From NCBI GenBank assembly GCA_036555515.1, contig DATBLC010000003.1, forward strand, positions 1-50,148: a stretch of DNA of 50,148 nt. Direction: 5' to 3'. The notes under the pieces were generated by a model. It searched no databases and had not been told where the DNA came from. It saw only the letters and a program-made list of their open reading frames with translations. A program made the translations under genes and the position numbers. Positions 42,081 through 50,148 of the stretch are shown here, one piece after another; the stretch's first letter is position 1, and each line of letters begins with the position of its first letter. The stretch is from DATACQ01 sp036555515 (lineage in GTDB: Bacteria; Desulfobacterota; Binatia; UBA9968).

Positions 42081-43217
42081 CTATGCGTCGATCCCGTAGA
42101 ACTTCGCGCAATTATCCCAAAGAATTTTTCTCCGGCTGTCCGCGGGCATTTCCTGGTGAAAGAATTCCTGGGTCGCTTTAGGAAAATCCGAATCGCTATG
42201 GGGGTAGTCGGTGGAGAAAACCAGGTTATCGTCGCCCATCAGCTGCACGACGTTGCCTATATCCGCTTCGTCGCCTTCGCAACCGATCACGCACTGGCGC
42301 TTGAAATATTCGCTGGGCTTCATCGTCAATAGCGGCGCGTCTCCTTTGCCGAGCTGCCCCCAGTGGCGGTCCATGCGTTGGAGCCAGGACGGTGCCCATC
42401 CGCAGTTGCATTCGAGAAAGGCGACTCTTAGCCGCGGAAAACGTTCCAGCACGCCGCCGACGATCATGTCCACCATGGTCACCATCTGGCCGGTGACATG
42501 GGTGCAAATGTGACGCAGCAGGCGGTTGCCGGTGCCGAATCGTTCAAGATGCGGGTAGTGCCCCGAATTGGTGCACTCGTGAAATCCTACCGTCAAGCCA
42601 GTTTCTTCGAGTTCGGCCCAGAGCGGCTCCCAATAAACGCTGAACCAGGTTTGTCCCGGCAGTGGCGTGGCGCGTAAAAAAGCGGTCACGAAGCCCAGAT
42701 CAGTGCGCGCCCGATGCGCCTCGCGAACCGCGAGAGAAACATCATGGGGTGGGAGCATCGCGGCCCCGTAGAGCCGTTTGGGATCTTGTCTGCAAAAATC
42801 ATAGAGCCAATTGTTGTAAGCGCGGCAAATGGCTTCGGCGTGCAGCGGGTCCATGTCCGGCATTGTCATGATATGCAAGCAGGCAGTGGGGAAGAGCACG
42901 GCCAGATCGATCCCCTCCATGTCCATCGCTTCGAGCTGGGACTTGGCGTTGAAATTCTGCTTGCGCGCAAATTCGATCCTATCGCCCGCGGTGTTGTTGC
43001 GTCTGCCGCTGATCATGCGCACATCGTGGGCCAGCGTTGGGCTGTTGGCCCGTGGTTCCTTGCCGTCGATCATGAGCAAATTCAGATCGCCGCGGGTCGG
43101 CACCCGAACCGGACGCGGCCCGCGATCCTTGAAACGCGGCTCCAGGTATTTTTCCCATAGGTCCATGGGCTCCATGATATGCATATCAGAATCGATGATC
43201 TTGAATCCGTTCTTCAT
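42081..43217 (-). CDS. Amidohydrolase-2 family protein (paralogue)
   Basis: This 378-residue TIM-barrel metal-dependent hydrolase starts at the ATG at 43217, with GGGAG 5 bases before; an upstream extension is not supported. The N-terminus GFKIIDSDMHIMEPMDLWEK is nearly the same as in the protein at 18493-19662. Other shared parts: MDMEGIDLAVLFPTACLHIM, GLTVGFHECTNSGHYPHLER, VAFLECNCGWAPSWLQRMD and VFSTDYPHSDSDFPKATQ with the catalytic aspartate. It is not in a visible operon. It probably decarboxylates or hydrolyses an aromatic-derived acid. Confidence 0.9.
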   Translation of the reverse strand: MKNGFKIIDSDMHIMEPMDLWEKYLEPRFKDRGPRPVRVPTRGDLNLLMIDGKEPRANSPTLAHDVRMISGRRNNTAGDRIEFARKQNFNAKSQLEAMDMEGIDLAVLFPTACLHIMTMPDMDPLHAEAICRAYNNWLYDFCRQDPKRLYGAAMLPPHDVSLAVREAHRARTDLGFVTAFLRATPLPGQTWFSVYWEPLWAELEETGLTVGFHECTNSGHYPHLERFGTGNRLLRHICTHVTGQMVTMVDMIVGGVLERFPRLRVAFLECNCGWAPSWLQRMDRHWGQLGKGDAPLLTMKPSEYFKRQCVIGCEGDEADIGNVVQLMGDDNLVFSTDYPHSDSDFPKATQEFFHQEMPADSRRKILWDNCAKFYGIDA

Positions 43218-43648
43218 AAATGCTCCCGTCGTGCTCGCGGTCCAACGGTTTGAATCGGTTGACTGCTTCGCGCCGTTCAAGCTGTTTCGCGCTTCGCCGT
43301 CCTTCGCGTCCTGTTTGGGTCTGAATTACAACTCTCGATGTCGCTCTGTCAATGACTTTCGGCGTTGAATCCTTAACTTGACAGCGGCGCGAGCTTATTC
43401 CCAAGCGAGGAAACCCGACGAAGTTCTGCGAATCATTCGGGCAACCCTCAGTTGAGGATTGATGCTGGCCTTATAGCTCCCATATAGTCCTCTTCTATGG
43501 AAGGTTAGCACCGAGAGCTGGATCTCAAGTCGGCAGGTTCCGATAGACCAAATTATCATTCGCCATGCGAAGGGAACCGATATGAAAACGGCGTGATGCT
43601 CCGGGAAGTGGGCGTCCGCGATGGTCGGGGAAGGGAAGTGATTTCGCC
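43218..43648. other. Gene-free intergenic stretch
   Basis: This 431-base gap between the divergent amidohydrolase and MFS genes has no convincing gene. Near 43240-43290 it has scattered CGGTTTGAATCGGTTGAC and CCGTTCAAGC segments that resemble the GTTCAAAAC repeat family. Promoters for both divergent genes must lie here, but I cannot place them with confidence. Confidence 0.3.
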
Positions 43649-44887
43649 GTGTCAATTGCGTCAGTGAAGGCGCCGCGCATGCTCCTGTTCCTCTGTGTCA
43701 GCCGTTTCGGCACTTCAGTCGCAACCATGGTGTATGCCGGAAGTCTGCCCATCTTGCTGAGCGCGTGGAAGATGACCGCGGCGCAGGCGGGAAGCATTCA
43801 GTCCGCGTATAATATCGCATACGCGTTTTCGCTGCTCGTCGCTTCATGGTTGGCTGACCGGATCGGAGCCAAGACTGTATTTTTGTTTTCGGCTTGGGGC
43901 TCGGCGGCGGCTTTCGTGGCATTCGCCGCCGGCGCCCGCTCTTATGAATCGGCATTGTTACTCAACATCATCGTCGCCGTCACGCAAGGCGGAACCTACA
44001 CGCCATCGATCATGCTGGTGGCGGATGAATTCCGGCCCGAGCGCCGCGGCTTCGCGATTGGTGCGATCCAGGCGGGAGCCTCGCTGGGTTATCTCGTTTC
44101 CATCATGTTGTCGGTCAGCGCATCGAGTCGATGGTCGTACGAGTGGGCGTTTTATGCCGGCGCTGCCGGGCCGATCATCGGCGCCGTCGCGGGTTGGCTT
44201 GCTTTGCGCGATACCGGCAACGTTGTGCATAGCCGATCCGTCGGCACTCCGATGGACGACGGCATCGTGCAAGCGCTGCTGACACGCTCTTCCGTCTTGC
44301 TGACGCTCGGTTACACGGCGCACGCATGGGAATTGCTGGGCATGTGGGCGTGGGCGCCGACTTTTCTCACGGCCGCCTTTCGCAATGCCGGCGCAGATTC
44401 CGCGGCCATGGGACTGTGGATCGCCTTGACGATTCACTTGTCGGGCGTCTGCGCGACGCTGGCGATGGGGGAGGCGTCCGATCATTGGGGACGTCGTAAC
44501 GTACTTATTGCGACGGCGCTGAGTGGCGCGCTGTTGTCGCTCAGCTTCGGTTGGCTCATCGACTTTCCGCTCGTTGTACTGCTTCCGATCGCCTTCGCCT
44601 ATGGTTTTGCCATCCTGGGAGACTCGGGCGTCTTATCCACGGCCATGACCGAAGCGATCCAGCCTCGATACCTCGGGACGTTGCTCGCGCTGCGCTCCAT
44701 CCTGGGGTTCGGAGCCGGCGCTGTATCTCCCCTTGCGTTCGGCTGGATTCTCGACGCAACAAATGGTGCCGGCGAACTTCCCCATGTTTGGGGCTGGGCT
44801 TTCATGCTACTCGGGGCCGGTGGCGCGATCGCGACGATATGCGCAACGTTGTTGCCGCAATCCGCTCGTCGCCGATCTCAAGCATGA
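43649..44887 (+). CDS. MFS transporter
   Basis: This 412-residue major facilitator has about 12 membrane helices. The start is taken as the GTG at 43649 (MSIASVKAPRMLLFLCVSRF); a weak AAGGGAAG lies before it, and an ATG at 43679 is an alternative. The inter-helix motif A reads SWLADRIGAKTVFLFSAWGS, and motif-like EASDHWGRRNVLIATALSG occurs in the second half. The family resembles nitrate/hexuronate or CynX-like carriers, but the substrate cannot be read. It is transcribed alone; MITE copy F follows 14 bases after its stop. Confidence 0.87.
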   Translation: MSIASVKAPRMLLFLCVSRFGTSVATMVYAGSLPILLSAWKMTAAQAGSIQSAYNIAYAFSLLVASWLADRIGAKTVFLFSAWGSAAAFVAFAAGARSYESALLLNIIVAVTQGGTYTPSIMLVADEFRPERRGFAIGAIQAGASLGYLVSIMLSVSASSRWSYEWAFYAGAAGPIIGAVAGWLALRDTGNVVHSRSVGTPMDDGIVQALLTRSSVLLTLGYTAHAWELLGMWAWAPTFLTAAFRNAGADSAAMGLWIALTIHLSGVCATLAMGEASDHWGRRNVLIATALSGALLSLSFGWLIDFPLVVLLPIAFAYGFAILGDSGVLSTAMTEAIQPRYLGTLLALRSILGFGAGAVSPLAFGWILDATNGAGELPHVWGWAFMLLGAGGAIATICATLLPQSARRRSQA

Positions 44888-44901
44888 CGCGCCTTAATAA
44901 T

Positions 44902-45167
44902 CCCGGATTGCGCAGTTGCGCTCGACAGGAAGCGCGAGGCGCAACCCTTCCGCAGCAAAGTCTCAGCCGAAGGCTGATCCGCCTGTGGCGGAGATGCCGT
45001 CTGCCTCTAAGCAGACATCGAGCAACGATGCTTCGACGGCACATTAAAGCTCGTGACAACGAAATGCGAAAGCGCAAAATGACTTTGAATTTTACAGTTG
45101 GACGGCTTCGCTACTCCAGGGTTCCACCTCGCTTGCCCGTCTCCTCAGTTTAACTGCGGAATTCGGG
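44902..45167 (+). mobile_element. MITE-like element, copy F (266 bp)
   Basis: Exactly 266 bp long, like A and B. The left terminus is CCCGGATTGCGCA (one change), the right TGCGGAATTCGGG (one change). Flanks are ATAAT (44897-44901) and ATGAT (45168-45172), a 4-of-5 target duplication. All three core hairpins are intact (CAGCC/GGCTG, TCCGCC/GGCGGA, GTCTGC/GCAGAC). It lies between the convergent MFS and formate dehydrogenase genes. The remaining gap to 45314 has no visible gene. Confidence 0.85.
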
Positions 45168-45314
45168 ATGATTGGATGTCCGGCCTGGTCAAAGCTCCGT
45201 TGTCGCCGGCGCGCCGTGTCGCTTGCGCGCAGCGCTCGGAGGCTAACCGAAAGCCGAATCGATTTTTGCCCCGTAGCAGGTTACGGAAAAACTCTGAGAC
45301 ATGCTCCGACAGAC

Positions 45315-47477
45315 TCAGTACCTGCCCCGTTCTACCTTCCTCTCGGGCCTGGCTAGTTCTTCTTTCGCTGCGGGCACGATGCGCACCGCGCACGCTTTGT
45401 ATTCCGGAATTTTGGCCCTCGGGTCCAACGCGTCAATGGTGAGCAGGTTCGCGGCGGCTTCGGCAAAATGCATGGGGACGAATACGACGCCTGCGGTCGT
45501 CCGCTCTGTCACCCAGGCGCGCAGGACGATAGAGCCGCGCCGCGACGAAACCCGAACGGCTTGTCCGTCTTCGAGCTTGAGGCGGGCGGCGTCCGCGGGG
45601 CTGATCTCTACGCGCGCCTCGGGATAGAGGTCATCGAGTTTTGAATGGCGCGTGAGCGTGCCGCCGTGCCAGTGTTCGAGCAGCCGTCCGGTGGTTAGGA
45701 TGAACGGGTATTCATCGTCCGGCATCTCCACCGCCGGAACGTACTCGAGGGGGTGAAACTTACCCTTGCCGCTGGGAAAGGTCTCTGTAAAGAGATACGG
45801 CGTGCCGGTATGATTGTCATCCCATACCGGCGTCTGTAAGCCCTGGTTTTCGATGCGCCGATATTTAACTCCGGCATATTCGGGGACTACGCCCCCCATC
45901 TCTTCGAGTACTTCAGCTGGGCCTTGGTATGCCCAGAAGGCTGACTGAGGGCGGCCAAGGCGTTTTTCGATGCGCTCGGCAAGACGGCAGACGATCTGCC
46001 AATCGGGCCGCGCCTGGCCGCGCGGTTCCAGGGCCTTGCGCACGCGCTGGACGCGGCGGTCGGTATTGGTAAACGTGCCATCCTTCTCCGCCCAGGATGC
46101 CGCGGGCAAAAAGACGTCGGCATAGGCGCCGGACTCGTTGATGAACAAGTCCTGCGCCGCCAGGAACTCTAACTGCTCAATCATATGGCGCGTGTGGTTC
46201 AGGTTCGGCTCGGACATCATCGGGTTCTCGCCCATGATGTAGAGGGCGCGCACCCCGCCCGGCCCCACCGCGCTGATGATCTCGGTCGTGGTGAGCCCCA
46301 GCTTGCGGCTCAGCGCGCCCGGTTCGATATTCCAGACCCGTTCGAATTTGCGCGCCGCCTGCTCGTCGTCGACGCGCTGATAACCCGGATAGTGCCATGG
46401 CATGGCGCCGGAATCCGACGCGCCCTGCACGTTGTTTTGACCCCGAAGCGGATTCAAGCCCGTGCCTCGCCGGCCGATCTGGCCGGTGAGCAGCGCCAGG
46501 TGGATGAGGGTCATAGCGTTGTCGGTGCCGTGGGAATGCTCGGGAATACCTAGCGCCCAATAAATCGCCGCATTTTTCGCCGTCGCGTACATTCGGGCGG
46601 CCTCGACGATCAAATTGCGGTCCACGCCGGAAATCGCCTCGGCGTAGGCGGGCGTGAATTTTTCCATGGACCTGGAAAAATCTTCAAAACCCTCCGTGCG
46701 CCGCGCGACGAAATCTTGGTTATAGAGCCGCTCCCTGATGATCACATGCGCCATCGCGGAAAAGAGCGGCACGTCGGTGCCAGGCTTCTCGGGCAGCCAG
46801 AGCGCGGCCCAGTTGACCATCTCCACCCGACGCGGATCCACGACGATGAGCTTCGCACCGTGGTTGGCTATCGCCGCCTTCATTTGCAGCGCAATGATGG
46901 GATGGGTTTCGGCCGTGTTGGAGCCGGTGACGAGAAATACGTCGCTGTGAATGACCTCGGCAGCGGTATTGCTCATCGCCGACGAGCCGAGCGCCATTTG
47001 TAGTGCAACCACCGACGCCGCATGGCACAAGCGGGTGCAGTGATCGACGTTGTTGGTGCGGAACAGGGCGCGGAACATTTTCTGCAGGATGTAGTTGTCC
47101 TCGTTGGTCGCCTTAGCGCAACAGTAGACCGCCATCGCGTCTGCGCCACCTCGCCGGTAAATCTCGCACAGCCGGTCAGCGGTGTAGTCGAGGGCCTCAT
47201 CCCACGAGACTTCGCGCCACTGGCCGCGGTCGAAAGCCTGCGCGCGCGCGCCGGGCGCCTGGGGCGTTTTGCGAATGAGCGGCACCGTCACCCGGTCTTT
47301 ATTATAAACGAAGTCATAGCCGAACCGTCCTTTGACGCACAGGTTGCCGTGATTGACCACCGAGTTAAACGGCGAGGTCACTTTGTAGACGAAGTCGTCC
47401 TTGATGTGCAGCTCCAGGTTACAGCCCACGCCGCAGTAAGGGCAGGTGGTAGGGACAATGCGATCGGGCGTGATCAT
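45315..47477 (-). CDS. fdsA: NAD-dependent formate dehydrogenase, molybdopterin catalytic subunit
   Basis: This 720-residue molybdenum (or tungsten) bis-MGD enzyme oxidises formate to CO2. The N-terminal [4Fe-4S] site is CPYCGVGC plus Cys47 (GNLCVKG). The active site NNVDHCTRLCHAASV has Cys151-His152 at the Sec/Cys ligand position, so it is the cysteine form. Later motifs: LVTGSNTAETHPI, WALGIPEHSHGTDNA, NPLRGQNNVQGASDSGAM, and the C-terminal molydopterin-binding TTGRLLEHWHGGTLTRHSKL. It starts 2 bases after the ferredoxin subunit stop. Unlike typical FdsA it lacks the N-terminal ferredoxin part, which here is a separate gene. Confidence 0.92.
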   Translation of the reverse strand: MITPDRIVPTTCPYCGVGCNLELHIKDDFVYKVTSPFNSVVNHGNLCVKGRFGYDFVYNKDRVTVPLIRKTPQAPGARAQAFDRGQWREVSWDEALDYTADRLCEIYRRGGADAMAVYCCAKATNEDNYILQKMFRALFRTNNVDHCTRLCHAASVVALQMALGSSAMSNTAAEVIHSDVFLVTGSNTAETHPIIALQMKAAIANHGAKLIVVDPRRVEMVNWAALWLPEKPGTDVPLFSAMAHVIIRERLYNQDFVARRTEGFEDFSRSMEKFTPAYAEAISGVDRNLIVEAARMYATAKNAAIYWALGIPEHSHGTDNAMTLIHLALLTGQIGRRGTGLNPLRGQNNVQGASDSGAMPWHYPGYQRVDDEQAARKFERVWNIEPGALSRKLGLTTTEIISAVGPGGVRALYIMGENPMMSEPNLNHTRHMIEQLEFLAAQDLFINESGAYADVFLPAASWAEKDGTFTNTDRRVQRVRKALEPRGQARPDWQIVCRLAERIEKRLGRPQSAFWAYQGPAEVLEEMGGVVPEYAGVKYRRIENQGLQTPVWDDNHTGTPYLFTETFPSGKGKFHPLEYVPAVEMPDDEYPFILTTGRLLEHWHGGTLTRHSKLDDLYPEARVEISPADAARLKLEDGQAVRVSSRRGSIVLRAWVTERTTAGVVFVPMHFAEAAANLLTIDALDPRAKIPEYKACAVRIVPAAKEELARPERKVERGRY

Positions 47478-47479
47478 GG

Positions 47480-48175
47480 TTATTTCCTGCGGCGCTTTTT
47501 CCCGCCCCTCGTCGCCTGCATAATTTCATCCAAGCTGAATCCCTGCTCGAGCAGCGACTCGCGCTTGGGCTTAAGCGCGCCGGTGGGGCAGACCGCCACG
47601 CACTGGCCGCAAAATACGCAGCTGGTTTCGGGCATCGGCTTGTCAAAGAAGGTGCCGATCGTGGTTGCAAACCCGCGCCCCGTGAAGTTGATTGCGTAAG
47701 TGAACTGCGCGTCATCGGCGCACACCTGAACGCAGCGCCAGCACAGTATGCACTTGGAATAATCGCGGATATACATCGGGTTATCATCGAGCACCGCATG
47801 CTCGCGCCGCTCGGCCCCGGGAAAACGCATTCGGTCGGCACGATATTCGTCAATGAGCCGCTCGATCTCCTGCGCCTCAGATAGATCGACGGCCGAGGCG
47901 AGCATCTCAAGGATAGTCCGCCGGCTGCGCTCGGCCCTCACACCGGAAGTGGTGACCTCGATTCCTTCGCGCACTGGAGTGAGGCACGCCGGGACAAGCG
48001 GCTTTACCCCGTTGACTTCGACCACGCAAATGCGGCAAAGCCCATTGGCCGTACAGTGGTCGTGATAGCAAATCGTCGGAATACGGCGGCCGAGCTGCTC
48101 GGCGGCTTTGAGGATCGTCGTACCCGAAGACACGGTGACAGCATTGCCATCGATAGTGAGCGCTATATCAGCCAT
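47480..48175 (-). CDS. Formate dehydrogenase iron-sulfur (ferredoxin/NuoG-like) subunit
   Basis: This 231-residue protein corresponds to the N-terminal part of FdsA or NuoG. It has a [2Fe-2S] domain (Cys36, Cys47, Cys50, Cys64 in ICYHDHCTANGLCRICVVEV...), a NuoG Cys/His-binding region near residue 120, and two [4Fe-4S] sites: CILCWRCVQVC (142-152) and CVFCGQCVAVCPTGA (186-196). It would pass electrons from the catalytic subunit to the diaphorase. The start is ATG 48175 (MADIALTIDGNAV). It stops 2 bases before the catalytic subunit's start, so the pair is translationally coupled. Confidence 0.92.
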   Translation of the reverse strand: MADIALTIDGNAVTVSSGTTILKAAEQLGRRIPTICYHDHCTANGLCRICVVEVNGVKPLVPACLTPVREGIEVTTSGVRAERSRRTILEMLASAVDLSEAQEIERLIDEYRADRMRFPGAERREHAVLDDNPMYIRDYSKCILCWRCVQVCADDAQFTYAINFTGRGFATTIGTFFDKPMPETSCVFCGQCVAVCPTGALKPKRESLLEQGFSLDEIMQATRGGKKRRRK

Positions 48176-48272
48176 ACAATTCAAACCTTTTATCAAAGCG
48201 CTAAGGGCATAGGGCAAGCTGTTTGACCTGCTTTATTCCCCTTGCGCTCCGCGCTTTACATCCAGCAGCCTG

Positions 48273-49997
48273 CTACTTTCTTTTAGCAAAAATATCCGGC
48301 CACAATTTGATTCCGCTCAATACCGCCGTGGCAGCCGTCTGGCCCAGGCCGCACAGAGAGGCATCGATCATCGTCGAGCCCACGTCCGATAATCGTTCCG
48401 GGTCGCCGGGAACGGGAAGCCCGGCTGCGACTCGATCGAGAATTTCATACTGGCGACGCGCGCCGAGCTGGCAGGGATAGCATTTACCGCAGCTTTCGTC
48501 GGCAAAGAAGTGCGCTATGCGCTTCAACACGTCGCGCATGTCCGCGCTGTCGTCGAAGACCATGACCGCGCCGGAGCCGAGCGGCAAGCCGGCGGCGCTC
48601 AAGTGCTCAAAGGACAAAATCACGTCCAAGTTTGTCTCAGTGGCAAAGGCGCCCGCAGCGCCGCCAAAAAGCACCGCTTGAAGCTTGCGCCCCTGTTTCA
48701 GTCCGCCCGCGAGATCAAACAACAGATGGCGTAAGGTGACGCCGAACGGAACCTCGTAAAGCCCGGGCTTCTCTATCTGGCCCGACACGCAAAACAGCTT
48801 TGGGCCGGACGAACGGTCCGTGCCCATTTTCCGATACTCTAAGGCGCCCCGCGCGAGGATCAGCGGGACGTTGCAGAATGTCTCGACGTTGTTGATCACG
48901 GTGGGCTTGCCGAATAACCCATGGGTAGTCGGGAAGGGCGGCTTTATACGCGGCAAGCCGCGCTTGCCCTCGATGGATTCCAACAGCGCGGTTTCTTCGC
49001 CGCAAATGTAGGCGCCGGCGCCCAGTCGCATTTCAATATCAAATGACAAGCCGGAGCCGAGGATGTTTCCGCCGAGGGTGCCGGCCTGGCGCGCCTCGGC
49101 CACCGCCTCGCTCATGACCTTGAAGGCATGTGGATACTCTCCGCGCACGTAGATATAACCCTGGCGCGCGCCCACCGCGTAGGCCGCGATGATCATCCCT
49201 TCTATGGTACGGTGCGGATCGTCCTCCATGAGAATGCGATCTTTGAACGTGCCGGGCTCGGATTCGTCGGCGTTGCAGACAATGTATTTCGGTTGGCCCG
49301 GCGCGTTTGCCGCTCCCTCCCACTTGACGCCGGTGGGAAATGCCGCGCCGCCGCGGCCGACCAACCCCGCAGCCTTCACTTCAGCGAGCACGTCTTGCGG
49401 CGTCATATTCAAAGTCTTTTTTAGTTCGGCGTAACCGCCCCGCGCCCGGTAGTCGGCAAGGGAAGTGCAATGACCTTGACCGCAATTGCTCGTAAGGCTG
49501 CGTATATCGCCGCCGACAAAGCTCGCCGCTCTTTCCGTGCTGCGGTCGCATAGCGAGGCTGCTTGCTCGGGAGCGGCATGTCCAACAGCGGCTTCGCCGA
49601 TAAGGAGCGCCGGCGCGAGGTCACACAGGCCCAGGCAGGGCGCATGCTCGACGGTGAAGGCGCCATCCGAGCTGACTTCACCCGGCTCGATCTGTAAGTG
49701 GCGGCACAGTGCGTCCGCCACCGCGTTGGCCCCGGCGAGGGCGCACACCGGCGCGCTGCATACGCGCATGACGGTCTGGCCGGCCGGTCGCCGATTGAAC
49801 ATCGCATAAAAATCGATGACACCATGGACGTCGGCGAGCGGCACCCCCAAGGCGCGGCCCACTTCTGCTGCAACCGATTCGGGAATCCAGCCATAGAACT
49901 GCTGTGCAGCGTGCAGGGCCGGCAGGAGCGCCGGGCGGCCTTGCGGCGCCAACTCGGCAAGCATCGAGCGCAGGCGAATGAGTTCGTTATCAGCCAT
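48273..49997 (-). CDS. Fused formate dehydrogenase NuoE/NuoF-like diaphorase subunit
   Basis: This 574-residue protein joins FdsG and FdsB. Residues 1-150 are NuoE-like, with a [2Fe-2S] site (Cys80, Cys85, Cys121, Cys125). Residues 190-574 are NuoF-like, with GRGGAAFPTGVKWE (NADH/FMN), GAYICGEETALLESIEG and a [4Fe-4S] site ESCGKCYPC (Cys503, 506, 509, plus a late cysteine in LCGLGQTA). It passes electrons from formate to NAD. It is the first gene of the operon; 97 bases separate it from the ferredoxin gene. No FdsC/FdhD maturation gene is in the window; the next 151 bases hold no gene. Confidence 0.93.
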   Translation of the reverse strand: MADNELIRLRSMLAELAPQGRPALLPALHAAQQFYGWIPESVAAEVGRALGVPLADVHGVIDFYAMFNRRPAGQTVMRVCSAPVCALAGANAVADALCRHLQIEPGEVSSDGAFTVEHAPCLGLCDLAPALLIGEAAVGHAAPEQAASLCDRSTERAASFVGGDIRSLTSNCGQGHCTSLADYRARGGYAELKKTLNMTPQDVLAEVKAAGLVGRGGAAFPTGVKWEGAANAPGQPKYIVCNADESEPGTFKDRILMEDDPHRTIEGMIIAAYAVGARQGYIYVRGEYPHAFKVMSEAVAEARQAGTLGGNILGSGLSFDIEMRLGAGAYICGEETALLESIEGKRGLPRIKPPFPTTHGLFGKPTVINNVETFCNVPLILARGALEYRKMGTDRSSGPKLFCVSGQIEKPGLYEVPFGVTLRHLLFDLAGGLKQGRKLQAVLFGGAAGAFATETNLDVILSFEHLSAAGLPLGSGAVMVFDDSADMRDVLKRIAHFFADESCGKCYPCQLGARRQYEILDRVAAGLPVPGDPERLSDVGSTMIDASLCGLGQTAATAVLSGIKLWPDIFAKRK

Positions 49998-50148
49998 CTA
50001 CTCTTCCAGGCGTGGGTGTAGTTTTCACCTCTATCGTGGGCCGTTCTAGTGACGGTGCGACAGTAGTCTCGCGAACGGCGGGCCCTTCCGGCTCGATCGT
50101 TATGGTGCCGTACCTCCAAGCAGTCTTCAACGTCGCTTGGAGCGAACA

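Noticed and set aside
47013..47030. Selenocysteine in the formate dehydrogenase catalytic subunit
   Set aside because: The ligand position (RLCHA) is encoded by a normal cysteine codon and the frame is uninterrupted.

Overview
The window looks like a chromosomal segment of an uncultured, moderately high-GC soil or sediment bacterium. The evidence is the abundance of amidohydrolase-2 proteins, luciferase-like (LLM) oxidoreductases, NMT1/Fe-type solute-binding proteins, alpha/beta hydrolases and tripartite formate dehydrogenase genes, with intergenic spaces full of short dispersed repeats. That gene mix is typical of genomes binned as Rokubacteria, Tectomicrobia, Binatia or other former Deltaproteobacteria. 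No rRNA, tRNA or phylogenetic marker is present, so the placement is only an impression.

Layout. 0.3-2.1 kb: a tandem DUF427 protein and a zinc dehydrogenase. 2.4-10.3 kb (minus strand): a sirtuin/FKBP pair, then FKBP-MFS-LLM in which the MFS gene appears to start at CUG directly after the FKBP stop codon, a coiled-coil protein, a frameshifted DUF5924/DUF2914 membrane protein and a solute-binding protein. 10.8-12.7 kb: a dienelactone hydrolase and a cupin. 13.1-19.7 kb: a minus-strand catabolic cluster (amidohydrolase, cysteine-dioxygenase-like cupin, CmcJ/NvfI-like oxidoreductase, E1 alpha, E1 beta, CBS protein, second amidohydrolase). 20.2-22.9 kb: a GrdE-like protein followed by a GrdB-like protein with an in-frame UGA that I read as selenocysteine. 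23.4-30.9 kb: hydrolases, an LLM/hydrolase pair, a solute-binding protein and a frameshifted arylmalonate-decarboxylase-like gene. 30.9-39.6 kb: an accessory stretch with many odd or broken genes: a protein with an injection-system-like tag, a frameshifted cysteine dioxygenase, a small YraQ-type permease, a dual-specificity phosphatase, a TIR protein, a HAD lipoprotein, a 5'-truncated FG-GAP propeller, a solute-binding-protein fragment and a cyclase fragment. 40.0-44.9 kb: hydrolase, secreted tandem I9-like protein, amidohydrolase, MFS transporter. 45.3-50.0 kb: an NAD-dependent formate dehydrogenase operon (fused FdsG-FdsB, a separate ferredoxin subunit, catalytic subunit).

Two signals stand out. 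First, 21661-22947 reads as one 428-residue selenoprotein of the glycine/betaine reductase component B family; a small hairpin with SECIS geometry lies just after the UGA, while the usual UxxCxxC motif has become UxxSxxS. Second, five complete and one partial copies of a non-coding element of about 266 bp occur in the window. It has 13-bp terminal inverted repeats, three internal hairpins and 5-bp target duplications of mainly TTNAA type. It is a MITE-like family, found mostly between convergent genes.

Three genes are broken by what looks like a single missing base (near 9129, 30664 and 32503), which could be real decay or assembly indels.
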